Below are positions 1 to 4,953 of a DNA stretch of 5,195 bases, piece by piece. The stretch covers positions 1 to 5,195 of the forward strand of contig JAITGH010000006.1 of assembly GCA_031280855.1 (NCBI GenBank), in the 5' to 3' direction. The position numbers and the translations under genes are program-made. Source of the DNA: Oscillospiraceae bacterium (GTDB lineage: Bacteria > Bacillota > Clostridia > Oscillospirales > Oscillospiraceae). The first letter of the stretch is position 1. Each line of letters begins with the position of its first letter. The notes below the pieces were generated by a model. That model saw nothing but the letters and a program-made list of their open reading frames with translations, did not search any database and was not told the DNA's origin.

Positions 1-7
1 AGGACGG

Positions 8-42
8 AGGTTGGTACACCTGACTGTCATATGTACCAACCT
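8..42. repeat. 11-bp perfect inverted repeat, possible terminator or IS-internal hairpin
   Basis: AGGTTGGTACA at 8-18 is perfectly complementary to TGTACCAACCT at 32-42, with a 13-nt loop. G-U pairs at 7/43 and 6/44 could extend it. The short run TTTC follows the right arm, so it could end transcription of a gene lying to the left of the window. The arms contain TGGTACA, which also occurs in the subterminal direct repeat at 96-102, so it may instead belong to the transposase-binding repeats of the element. The symmetry is certain; the function is not. Confidence 0.6.
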
Positions 43-95
43 TTCTGCCACCTGTGTCATTTGCTGCTCTCAGCATAACACATTCGGCTCCCATG

Positions 96-142
96 TGGTA
101 CATTTTTGTTTGCCATTTCTGGCGCATTCTATTTTACCAGTT
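96..142. repeat. Pair of imperfect ~23-bp subterminal direct repeats
   Basis: Copy 1 (96-118) starts TGGTACATTTTTG and copy 2 (120-142) starts TGGCGCATTCTAT. By eye they match at 16 of 23 positions, sharing TGG, CATT, TTT, CCA and TT at equal spacing. Repeats of this kind next to an end are likely transposase-binding sites in IS21-like elements. This is the main structural support for calling 1-145 an IS end. Confidence 0.5.
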
Positions 143-146
143 ACAG

Positions 147-272
147 TTTGTCGAAGGCGCGAATAACCGTATCAAAAAGATTAAACGTGATATGTACGGT
201 CGAGCCAAAATCGATCTCCTGCGCGTAAAAGTCGTGTGCCGAACTGAGAGCCATACGTACTTTCGCGGATGA
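147..272 (+). pseudogene. C-terminal remnant of an ISL3-family transposase
   Basis: The frame read from 147 gives FVEGANNRIKKIKRDMYGR followed by AKIDLLRVKVV, and ends with TGA at 270-272. The pattern (VEG-x-NN-x-IK-x-IKR-x-x-YGR, then LLR-x-K) is characteristic of the C-terminal end of ISL3/IS204/IS1001/IS1096-type DDE transposases. About 41 residues survive; intact family members are roughly 400 or more. Everything upstream, including the catalytic DDE region, is missing, and the frame before 147 is IS-end sequence rather than transposase. The simplest reading is that the IS21-like element at 1-145 inserted into this gene, or that a recombination junction lies there. The stop codon lies within GGATGAACC; read on the other strand this is GGTTCATCCGCGAAAG, which resembles the GG-rich terminal repeats of ISL3 elements, so the right end of that element may be near 275. 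No function is expected. Confidence 0.6.
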
Positions 273-274
273 AC

Positions 275-442
275 CTACCCGTATCCGGTGATATCGCCGT
301 CAGTGCACACTCGCCCGCACCAGCACAGCAGCCTCACGTACAGCGCGAGCGCCGGCCGGTTCGTCTTGTAGCCCAGCTCTTGCGCCAGCAGCGTTATCTT
401 CACGTGATCCGGTAAGTTGACGTAAAGCTTGATCCAGTCCAT
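275..442 (-). pseudogene. Truncated N-terminal fragment of a phage-type replication (DnaD-like) protein
   Basis: On the minus strand a 55-codon frame starts at ATG (442-440) and ends at TAG (277-275). An AAAGGAAG ribosome binding site lies just upstream on that strand (about 450-457), which supports this start over the longer open frame running back through the tandem repeats. The product begins MDWIKLYVNLPDH and contains KITLLAQELG, YVRLLCWCGR and a terminal DGDITGYG. The pattern WIKL-x-x-x-LPDH-x-K, then L-x-LWCW, then DGD-I-x-G resembles the N-terminal domain of phage or prophage replication-initiator and replisome-organiser proteins. Such proteins normally continue well past 150 residues, so this copy is cut just after the DGDITG motif, where ISL3-like sequence begins. 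The family call comes from motif memory. It is probably a non-functional prophage remnant. Confidence 0.45.
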
Positions 443-483
443 TCCACACGCTTCCTTTAGTAAGTGTTTCTCGAAGTTCGCGG

Positions 484-606
484 GACTTGCAGCGCGGCGT
501 TGTTGCGGTGCTCGCGGGATTGCAGCGCGGCGTTGTTGCGGGCTCGCGGAGGATTGCAGCGCGGCGTTGTTGCAGTGCTCGCGGGATTGCGGCGCGGCAC
601 TCGCGG
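484..606. repeat. GC-rich tandem repeat, period ~33 bp, about 3.6 copies
   Basis: The 20-bp core TTGCAGCGCGGCGTTGTTGC occurs identically at 487-506, 520-539 and 554-573. A degenerate, internally deleted fourth copy starts at 587 (TTGCGGCGCGGC, then CTCGCGG). Full units end in GCTCGCGG and run about 484-517, 518-549, 552-584 and 585-606. Copies 1 and 2 are 33 bp apart and copies 2 and 3 are 34 bp apart, so a unit is not a multiple of three throughout and the array is unlikely to be coding. There are no unique spacers between units, so it is not a CRISPR. It may be a dispersed intergenic repeat family of this genome or a minisatellite expanded by slippage. Confidence 0.85.
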
Positions 607-669
607 CGCGGAGTCGTTCGCGGTCTGCGTTGGCTCGAGGGTGCGTATACAGCTCGAAGCAGCAAAAGC

Positions 670-700
670 GGTATGCAACGGAGTCCGGTTGTTGCATACC
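670..700. repeat. 10-bp perfect inverted repeat upstream of the operon promoter
   Basis: GGTATGCAAC (670-679) pairs perfectly with GTTGCATACC (691-700) around an 11-nt loop. On the plus strand the nearest T run (CATTTTTCC) begins about ten bases after the stem. On the minus strand the stem is followed by GCTTTTGC. Neither is a textbook terminator tail. It may insulate the operon from the mobile-element debris, or act as a dimeric regulator site, since it ends about 40 bp before the -35 box. The symmetry is clear; the role is undecided. Confidence 0.55.
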
Positions 701-740
701 ATATTAACATTTTTCCTCATCAAATTTTTCAAAAAAGTAC

Positions 741-769
741 TTGACAAATCGGCAAAAGTGTGGTATAAT
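741..769 (+). promoter_or_regulatory. Consensus housekeeping promoter of the aromatic operon
   Basis: A perfect -35 box TTGACA (741-746) is separated by 17 bp from a perfect -10 box TATAAT (764-769). The -10 box is preceded by TG at 761-762, giving an extended -10 (TGGTATAAT). Upstream, 701-740 is A/T rich with A and T tracts and could act as an UP element. Transcription should start near 775-777, about 20 nt before the leader peptide start and about 190 nt before the first structural gene. So strong a promoter fits an operon whose control lies downstream, in the attenuator. Confidence 0.93.
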
Positions 770-797
770 AAGGTATCATTGTATGGAGGGATGCTGC

Positions 798-884
798 ATG
801 CGACGTTTGAGTGCTCGATTTTTTCGGTTCGGCTATGCCTTTTGGGGTCATAGTTGCGTTTGCGTTGGGCTAAGTCGCACGTAA
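798..884 (+). CDS. Aromatic leader peptide of the attenuator (28 aa)
   Basis: A 28-codon frame runs from ATG 798-800 to TAA 882-884. The ribosome binding site GGAGGG at 785-790 sits 7 nt before the start. The start lies about 20 nt after the predicted transcription start. The peptide begins MRRLSAR, and residues 8-16 read FFRFGYAFW: four Phe, one Tyr and one Trp in nine codons (819-845). No aromatic residue occurs in the remaining 12 residues (GHSCVCVGLSRT). Such a cluster immediately before a terminator hairpin, ahead of genes making the aromatic precursors, is the hallmark of leader peptides such as TrpL and PheL. The product itself probably has no function; the rate at which ribosomes cross the Phe/Tyr/Trp codons is the signal. 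An overlapping frame from ATG 791 lacks a usable binding site and the aromatic cluster. Confidence 0.88.
   Translation: MRRLSARFFRFGYAFWGHSCVCVGLSRT
831..855 (+). promoter_or_regulatory. Candidate pause hairpin over the Tyr-Phe-Trp codons
   Basis: CTATG at 833-837 pairs with CATAG at 849-853, extended outward by G-U pairs 832/854 and 831/855. It extends inward, past a bulged T848, by C838-G847 and C839-G846, with the loop TTTTGG. The hairpin overlies the Tyr, Phe and Trp codons. In classical attenuators a first hairpin in the leader reading frame pauses RNA polymerase to synchronise it with the ribosome. This is a weak, hand-folded structure. Confidence 0.35.
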
Positions 885-916
885 GTCATACTCGCTGACT
901 TTTCGACTCGACCTGA
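865..916 (+). promoter_or_regulatory. Candidate antiterminator helix with a nested hairpin
   Basis: The 3' part of the leader frame (865-877) can pair with 904-916, which contains the whole left arm of the terminator. AGTCG 873-877 pairs with CGACT 904-908, T871 with G910 (wobble), and TTGGG 865-869 with CCTGA 912-916, the last containing two wobbles. The mismatches are at 872/909 and 870/911. Inside this helix a second hairpin forms: AAGTCA 883-888 with TGACTT 896-901. A ribosome stalled in the aromatic cluster (819-845) should leave 865 onward free, letting this form. A ribosome at the TAA (882-884) would cover 865-877 and favour the terminator. Hand-folded, without energy calculation. Confidence 0.55.
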
Positions 917-934
917 CACTTATCAGGTCGAGTC
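905..934 (+). terminator. Attenuator terminator hairpin
   Basis: GACTCGACCTGA (905-916) and TCAGGTCGAGTC (923-934) form a perfect 12-bp stem with a 6-nt loop (CACTTA). It begins 20 nt after the leader stop codon and ends 34 nt before the aroB-aroA start. The left arm is shared with the candidate antiterminator, so the two structures exclude each other. The tail TTCGCATTCC is only partly T rich, so intrinsic termination may be inefficient or need a factor such as NusA. The position in an aromatic leader makes an attenuator the best explanation. Confidence 0.78.
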
Positions 935-968
935 TTCGCATTCCACACATTCAAGGGCGGAGGGTCAT

Positions 969-3101
969 ATGCAAGTTATCAAGGTCAACCTGCCGGGGCG
1001 CGAGTACGAGGTAACGCTGGGCGTCGGAGCGTTCGAGCTGTTGCCGCGAGCGATTCGCGGTCGACGGGCGTTCGTCGTCACGGATTCGAACGTCAGCACT
1101 ATCTACGGCGAGAGGCTTGCCGCACTATTGGATGGTGCTTCGAATCATGTCGAGATCGTCGCGCCCGGCGAGAGCTCCAAAACCATCGAGCAAGCGTCGA
1201 AGCTTTGGAGCGCGATGCAGCGCTTCGGGCTGAGGCGCGGCGACGTCGTCGTCGCGTTCGGAGGCGGCGTAGTCGGCGATCTCGCGGGGTTCGCGGCAAG
1301 CGCGTACATGCGCGGCGTAAGCTACATTCAGATCCCCACGACGCTCGTCGCGCAGGTCGACAGCTCCGTCGGCGGCAAGACTGCGGTCAATCTGCCGGAG
1401 GGGAAGAATCTGATTGGTGCATTCCATCAGCCGGAGGCGGTTCTGCTTGACGTCGGATTTCTCGAGACGCTTCCGGAGCGCGAGCTTAAGGCGGGGCTTG
1501 CGGAATGCGTCAAGTACGCGATGATCTGTGCGGAGCCGGCTCCGCCGCTCGACAACTACGCACTATTGACTGCGTACTGCGTCACCGCTAAGGCGCGGTT
1601 TGTGGAGTTGGACGAGCTCGACTTCGGTGCGCGGATGTACCTCAACTTTGGGCACACGTTCGCTCACGCGATTGAGAAACGGTTCGACTACCGTCGTTAC
1701 AACCACGGCGAGGCGGTCGCGATTGGGATGGCGCTTGCACTGCACGCCGGTGCAAAGCTCGGCGTGACGCCTACTCATGTGCGCGACGCGGGGCTCAAGC
1801 TATTGACGGACGCAGGGCTTGATATTGCGCTCGATTTCGACCCGCGGGAGCTCGTACCTCTGATGCAGTCGGATAAGAAGAACGGGGCGGGCACGCTGAA
1901 ATTGGTGCTATTGCGTGATCTTGGCGACCCTGTCGTAGTGCCGATTGCGAAACTTACCGGCCGACCGTCGGGGCGCGTTGCGCCGCCGCCGTCGAAGAGC
2001 GTCTCGCACCGCCGCGTGATTTGCTCGGCGCTTGCGGGAGTACGCGACTTTTCGGCTTACACCAATCTTAGCGATGACATCGACGCAACGGTACGGTGCA
2101 TATCCGCACTTGTGAATAGTGTTGGCGACGGTTCTGCGGAGAGCGCAACACCGGACTGCGGCGAGTCCGGCACGACGCTGCGGTTCCTTGTTCCGATCGC
2201 CGCCGCGCTCGGGCGCACCGCTCGCTTCACGGGGCACGGACGACTGCTGACGCGTCCGATCGCGCCGTTGCTTGAGGCTCTGAGCTCGCACGGAGCCTCG
2301 TGCACGCTCACCGACGGAGCGCTCACCGTCAGCGGTCAGCTCTGCGGCGGAACGTTCGAGCTTCCCGGTGACGTCAGCTCGCAATTCGTATCCGGATTGC
2401 TGCTTGCGGCTCCGCTGATCGGCGGCGCGACGGTACGCATAACATCTGCACTACAGTCCGCGTCATATGTTGACGTCACGATTGGTGTGATGCGCGAATT
2501 CGGAGTTGAGATTCGCACCATCGAAAACGGGTATATTGTGCCCGATTCACGCTACATCGCACCGCAGTCATTGGTGCAAGATCTCGATTGGTCGCAAGCG
2601 GCGTTCTTTCTGGCGGCGCGAGCGTTGGGGTGCGATGTGGAAGTTACCGGACTTCGCGAGGACTCCGCGCAGGGCGACCGCGCATTCGCCGCGATCGTGG
2701 AGAACGCGGCTCGAGGCGGCAGGCTCACAGCGGTCGAGGTCGACGTTTCGGACATCCCCGATCTTGTGCCGCCGCTTGCCGCGCTGTTCTGCTTCGCCGA
2801 CGGGGTTACGCGGCTGACGAACGCGGGACGACTGCGGCTTAAGGAGAGCGATCGCCTCGCAAGCGTTACCGCTGCGATCAACGCGCTCGGCGGCAACGCC
2901 GCGATCGACGGCGACACGCTGGTTATTACGGGCGTGACTCGGCTTCGCGGAGGCGCGGTTAATCCGCATGGCGATCACCGAATCGCGATGATGACCGCCG
3001 TACTCGCGCTTCGAGCCGACGGCGAAGTCTGGCTTGCGAACCCGGAATGCGTGCGGAAGTCGTATCCAGATTTCTGGCGCGACTTCAACGGAGGTGCCTG
3101 A
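969..3101 (+). CDS. Bifunctional 3-dehydroquinate synthase / EPSP synthase fusion (AroB-AroA)
   Basis: A cytoplasmic 710-residue fusion covering shikimate steps 2 (DAHP to 3-dehydroquinate) and 6 (shikimate-3-phosphate plus PEP to EPSP). Residues 1 to ~325 are AroB. They show the NAD-binding GGGVVGDLAGF (98-108), PTTLVAQVDSSVGGKTAVN (123-141), GKNLIGA (145-151), and the expected zinc ligands Glu179 (LAECVKY), His229 (LNFGHT) and His246 (NHGEAVAIGM). Residues ~326-710 are AroA: SKSVSHR (342-348), GESGTTLR (398-405), SSQ (470-472), DWSQAAFF (540-547), Asp598 (IPDLVPPLA), KESDR (625-629), GDHR (668-671) and Lys697 (RKSYP). These match the E. coli substrate-binding residues Lys22, Arg27, Asp313, Glu341, Arg386 and Lys411. 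Both active sites look intact, with no stop, frameshift or obvious linker between them. Each half is somewhat shorter than the usual stand-alone enzyme. The start is supported by GGAGGG at 959-964, 4 nt upstream. First structural gene after the attenuator; its stop is one base before aroC. Confidence 0.95.
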   Translation: MQVIKVNLPGREYEVTLGVGAFELLPRAIRGRRAFVVTDSNVSTIYGERLAALLDGASNHVEIVAPGESSKTIEQASKLWSAMQRFGLRRGDVVVAFGGGVVGDLAGFAASAYMRGVSYIQIPTTLVAQVDSSVGGKTAVNLPEGKNLIGAFHQPEAVLLDVGFLETLPERELKAGLAECVKYAMICAEPAPPLDNYALLTAYCVTAKARFVELDELDFGARMYLNFGHTFAHAIEKRFDYRRYNHGEAVAIGMALALHAGAKLGVTPTHVRDAGLKLLTDAGLDIALDFDPRELVPLMQSDKKNGAGTLKLVLLRDLGDPVVVPIAKLTGRPSGRVAPPPSKSVSHRRVICSALAGVRDFSAYTNLSDDIDATVRCISALVNSVGDGSAESATPDCGESGTTLRFLVPIAAALGRTARFTGHGRLLTRPIAPLLEALSSHGASCTLTDGALTVSGQLCGGTFELPGDVSSQFVSGLLLAAPLIGGATVRITSALQSASYVDVTIGVMREFGVEIRTIENGYIVPDSRYIAPQSLVQDLDWSQAAFFLAARALGCDVEVTGLREDSAQGDRAFAAIVENAARGGRLTAVEVDVSDIPDLVPPLAALFCFADGVTRLTNAGRLRLKESDRLASVTAAINALGGNAAIDGDTLVITGVTRLRGGAVNPHGDHRIAMMTAVLALRADGEVWLANPECVRKSYPDFWRDFNGGA

Positions 3102-3102
3102 G

Positions 3103-4086
3103 ATGGGAAGCACGTGGGGAACGAAGCTCCGGATCTCCGTATTCGGTGAATCACATGGTAAATCGATCGGCGTTACGGTTGATGGATTGCCTGCGGGAGT
3201 TCGCATCGACTTCGATGCGGTGCGTCGTGACCTTGAGCGCCGCGCTCCCGGAAGGGACTCGACCTCAACCGCTCGAGCGGAGTCGGACGAGTTCGAGGTG
3301 CTAAGCGGACTGTTCAACGGCGTTACGACCGGCGCGCCGCTGACCGCGATTGCATACAATGCCGATATGCGTTCACGTGATTATACTCCGAGCATCCCGC
3401 GACCCGGTCACGCGGATCTAACCGCGTATTCGAAGTACGGCGGTTACGCGGACTATCGCGGCGGAGGTCACTTTTCCGGCAGGCTTACCGCGCCGCTGGT
3501 ATATGCGGGCGCACTGGCAAAGCAGATTCTGCGTGAGCGCCACGGTTGTACGATCGCCGCGCACGCGCTGTCGATTCACGGCGAGACTGACCCGGAGACT
3601 CAACGCGCCGCGATTCTCGAGGCGAAATCGCGCGGCGATAGCGTCGGCGGCGTGGTGGAGTGCACCGTCGAGCACGCTCCCGCCGATCTCGGTGAGCCGA
3701 TGTTCCACGGCGTGGAGAGCGTGCTGAGCTCGATTCTGTTCGCGATCCCTGCGGTTAAGGGCGTGGAGTTCGGCGACGGATTCGGGTTCGCGAACTCGCT
3801 CGGCTCGGAGGTCTCCGACGGTTACGCGTATGACTCGAACGGCGTGCTAACCGCACTTGCGAACCACAACGGCGGTATCAACGGCGGGATTGCGAATGGG
3901 AATCCGATAGTGTTCCGCGTCGCGTTCAAGCCTACGCCGACGATCGCACTGCCGCAGCAGACGGTCAACTTGGAGACGCGTGAGAACGTGACGCACAGCT
4001 TCGTCGGACGGCATGACCCGTGCATAGTACTACGTGCGATTCCGGTGGTCGAGGCGGCGGCGGCGATCGGACTTCTCAACTTATAA
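3103..4086 (+). CDS. aroC: Chorismate synthase
   Basis: A 327-residue enzyme that removes phosphate from EPSP to give chorismate, using reduced FMN (shikimate step 7), in the cytoplasm. Family signatures are all present: [10 protein letters not shown] (14-23) with the catalytic-region His18, [20 protein letters not shown] (46-65), [14 protein letters not shown] (100-113) with the second conserved His, [15 protein letters not shown] (117-131), [13 protein letters not shown] (254-266), KPTPTIALP (276-284) and [17 protein letters not shown] (312-328 at the extreme C terminus). The GGGHFSGR form replaces the GGGRSSAR of proteobacterial enzymes, as in many Clostridia. It is shorter than the E. coli protein (about 360 residues) but complete at both ends. 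The start at 3103 is chosen for GGAGGT at 3090-3095 with a 7-nt spacer. The frame opens 23 codons earlier, inside aroB-aroA, but that ATG has no such site. The one-base gap after the preceding stop suggests translational coupling, and the product of the upstream EPSP synthase domain is its substrate. Confidence 0.96.
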   Translation: MGSTWGTKLRISVFGESHGKSIGVTVDGLPAGVRIDFDAVRRDLERRAPGRDSTSTARAESDEFEVLSGLFNGVTTGAPLTAIAYNADMRSRDYTPSIPRPGHADLTAYSKYGGYADYRGGGHFSGRLTAPLVYAGALAKQILRERHGCTIAAHALSIHGETDPETQRAAILEAKSRGDSVGGVVECTVEHAPADLGEPMFHGVESVLSSILFAIPAVKGVEFGDGFGFANSLGSEVSDGYAYDSNGVLTALANHNGGINGGIANGNPIVFRVAFKPTPTIALPQQTVNLETRENVTHSFVGRHDPCIVLRAIPVVEAAAAIGLLNL

Positions 4087-4100
4087 CGGAGGGAATAGAA

Positions 4101-4907
4101 ATGGCAGAGTATAAACTGGCGGCGCGAACCTCCTACGATTCGACAGTAGTCGACGTAAAAGGACATAAGCTCGGCGGCGGTCACTTCGCGGTAATCGCGG
4201 GACCGTGCAGCGTAGAGACGGAGGAGCAAATGCTGTCGATTGCGCGTGACGTAAAGGCGGCGGGTGCGGCGTTCTTGCGCGGAGGCGCGTTCAAACCGCG
4301 GACGTCTGCATACGCGTTCTCCGGGCTCGGGCTTGACGGGTTAGAGCTGCTTAAGATCGCAAGCGTGAAGTCCGGACTTCCGATCGTTACGGAAATCATG
4401 TCAGAGGAGTACCTCGACGACTTCGAACGCGACGTTGACGTGATCCAAATCGGTGCGCGGAACATGCAGAACTTCTCGCTGCTGCGGACGATTGGACGAT
4501 TGAAGAAGCCGGTGCTGCTGAAGCGCGGGTTGTCCTCAACGATTGAAGAACTGCTTAACGCGGTCGAGTATATCCTCGTGGGAGGTTCGACGGACGTGAT
4601 TCTTTGCGAGCGCGGGATACGTACGTACGAGACTGCGACACGCAATACGCTTGACCTCTCCGCCGTACCGGTATTGAAGGAGCGAACGCACTTGCCTGTG
4701 ATCGTGGATCCATCGCACGGCACGGGTTACTGGGAGCTTGTGGAGCCGATGGCGCTCGCCGCCGCCGCCGCCGGTGCTGACGGACTTATCATCGAGGTTC
4801 ATAACCATCCGGAGGCTGCGCTGTGCGACGGACGTCAGTCGGTTACTCCGCAAGTCTTCGCTCGCTTGATGGGCAAAATTCGACGGGTTCGAGCCGCCAT
4901 CGCGTAA
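4101..4907 (+). CDS. aroF: 3-deoxy-7-phosphoheptulonate (DAHP) synthase, type I-beta, core only
   Basis: A 268-residue cytoplasmic enzyme condensing PEP with erythrose-4-phosphate, the entry step of the shikimate pathway. The TIM-barrel core shows AGPCSVE (33-39) with metal ligand Cys36, [10 protein letters not shown] (60-69), VTEIM (96-100), [10 protein letters not shown] (116-125), LLKRG (139-143), ILCERGIRT (167-175), VDPSHGTG (202-209) with His206, Glu232 (IIEVH) and DGRQS (243-247) with Asp243. These are the Cys/His/Glu/Asp metal ligands of the family. It lacks both the N-terminal ferredoxin-like regulatory domain (as in Thermotoga) and the N-terminal chorismate mutase domain (as in Bacillus); its length resembles the core-only Pyrococcus type. 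It may therefore be insensitive to feedback on its own, unless it partners with the separate chorismate mutase encoded next. GGAGGG at 4088-4093, 7 nt before the ATG, sets the start. The frame also opens upstream inside aroC, but without a binding site. The gap to aroC is 14 nt. The symbol follows common use for this family and could equally be aroG or aroA(Bs). Confidence 0.95.
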   Translation: MAEYKLAARTSYDSTVVDVKGHKLGGGHFAVIAGPCSVETEEQMLSIARDVKAAGAAFLRGGAFKPRTSAYAFSGLGLDGLELLKIASVKSGLPIVTEIMSEEYLDDFERDVDVIQIGARNMQNFSLLRTIGRLKKPVLLKRGLSSTIEELLNAVEYILVGGSTDVILCERGIRTYETATRNTLDLSAVPVLKERTHLPVIVDPSHGTGYWELVEPMALAAAAAGADGLIIEVHNHPEAALCDGRQSVTPQVFARLMGKIRRVRAAIA

Positions 4908-4953
4908 GCTATCGGAACTCGCGCCACTACATTTGAATTGAGGTACATTAGAC

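Larger units (their letters stand above)
1..145. mobile_element. Terminal region of an IS21-like insertion sequence (partial, continues off the left edge)
   Basis: No convincing coding sequence is visible here. The stretch ends in ACA at 143-145, and read from the other strand it begins TGTAACTGG, which fits the TG...CA termini of IS21-family elements. Just inside the end are two imperfect copies of a ~23-bp sequence, 24 bp apart (96-118 and 120-142). Multiple subterminal repeats of this size are known for IS21-type elements. Right of 145 the sequence becomes transposase-like coding sequence of another family, so 145/146 looks like an insertion junction. The family call rests on recognising the terminus; no IstA or IstB protein is visible, and the opposite end with its target duplication lies outside the window. 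It could instead be the end of another IS type. Confidence 0.45.
443..740. other. Intergenic region without a supported gene
   Basis: Several frames are open here on both strands, but they translate into low-complexity Ala/Arg/Cys or Asn-Ala-Ala-Leu-Gln-Ser-Arg-Glu-His repeats generated by the tandem repeat, with no credible start sites. The region holds the leader of the phage-type fragment (443-460), the tandem repeat array (484-606), an unremarkable GC-rich stretch (607-669), an inverted repeat (670-700) and an A/T-rich segment (701-740) abutting the operon promoter. Confidence 0.7.

Noticed and set aside
484..606. CRISPR array
   Set aside because: The units are directly contiguous and nearly identical throughout, so there are no variable spacers.
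300..747. Several overlapping open frames on both strands through the tandem repeat
   Set aside because: Their products are low-complexity repeats set by the repeat unit in each frame, with no ribosome binding site and no conserved domain. Only the 275-442 minus-strand portion resembles a protein.
791..853. Alternative leader frame starting at ATG 791 (20 codons)
   Set aside because: The GGAGGG sequence touches this ATG with no spacer, and the peptide lacks the aromatic cluster. The frame from 798 has a proper 7-nt spacer and the FFRFGYAFW run.
775..968. T-box or TRAP-type control of the operon leader
   Set aside because: No T-box antiterminator bulge consensus (TGGNACCGCG) and no series of spaced GAG/TAG triplets is visible in the leader; the short aromatic frame explains it better.
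3034..3102. Upstream in-frame start for aroC
   Set aside because: It would add 23 residues encoded inside the aroB-aroA reading frame without a ribosome binding site, before the conserved [19 protein letters not shown] start.
2568..3359. Long minus-strand open frame (263 codons) opposite aroB-aroA and aroC
   Set aside because: It lies antisense to two well-supported enzymes, its translation is Arg/Ser/Ala rich with no recognisable motif, and it spans the junction of two genes. It is a GC-skew shadow.
4020..4100. Upstream in-frame start for the DAHP synthase
   Set aside because: The extra 27 residues overlap the aroC 3' end and look random, while a GGAGGG site 7 nt before 4101 marks the real start.
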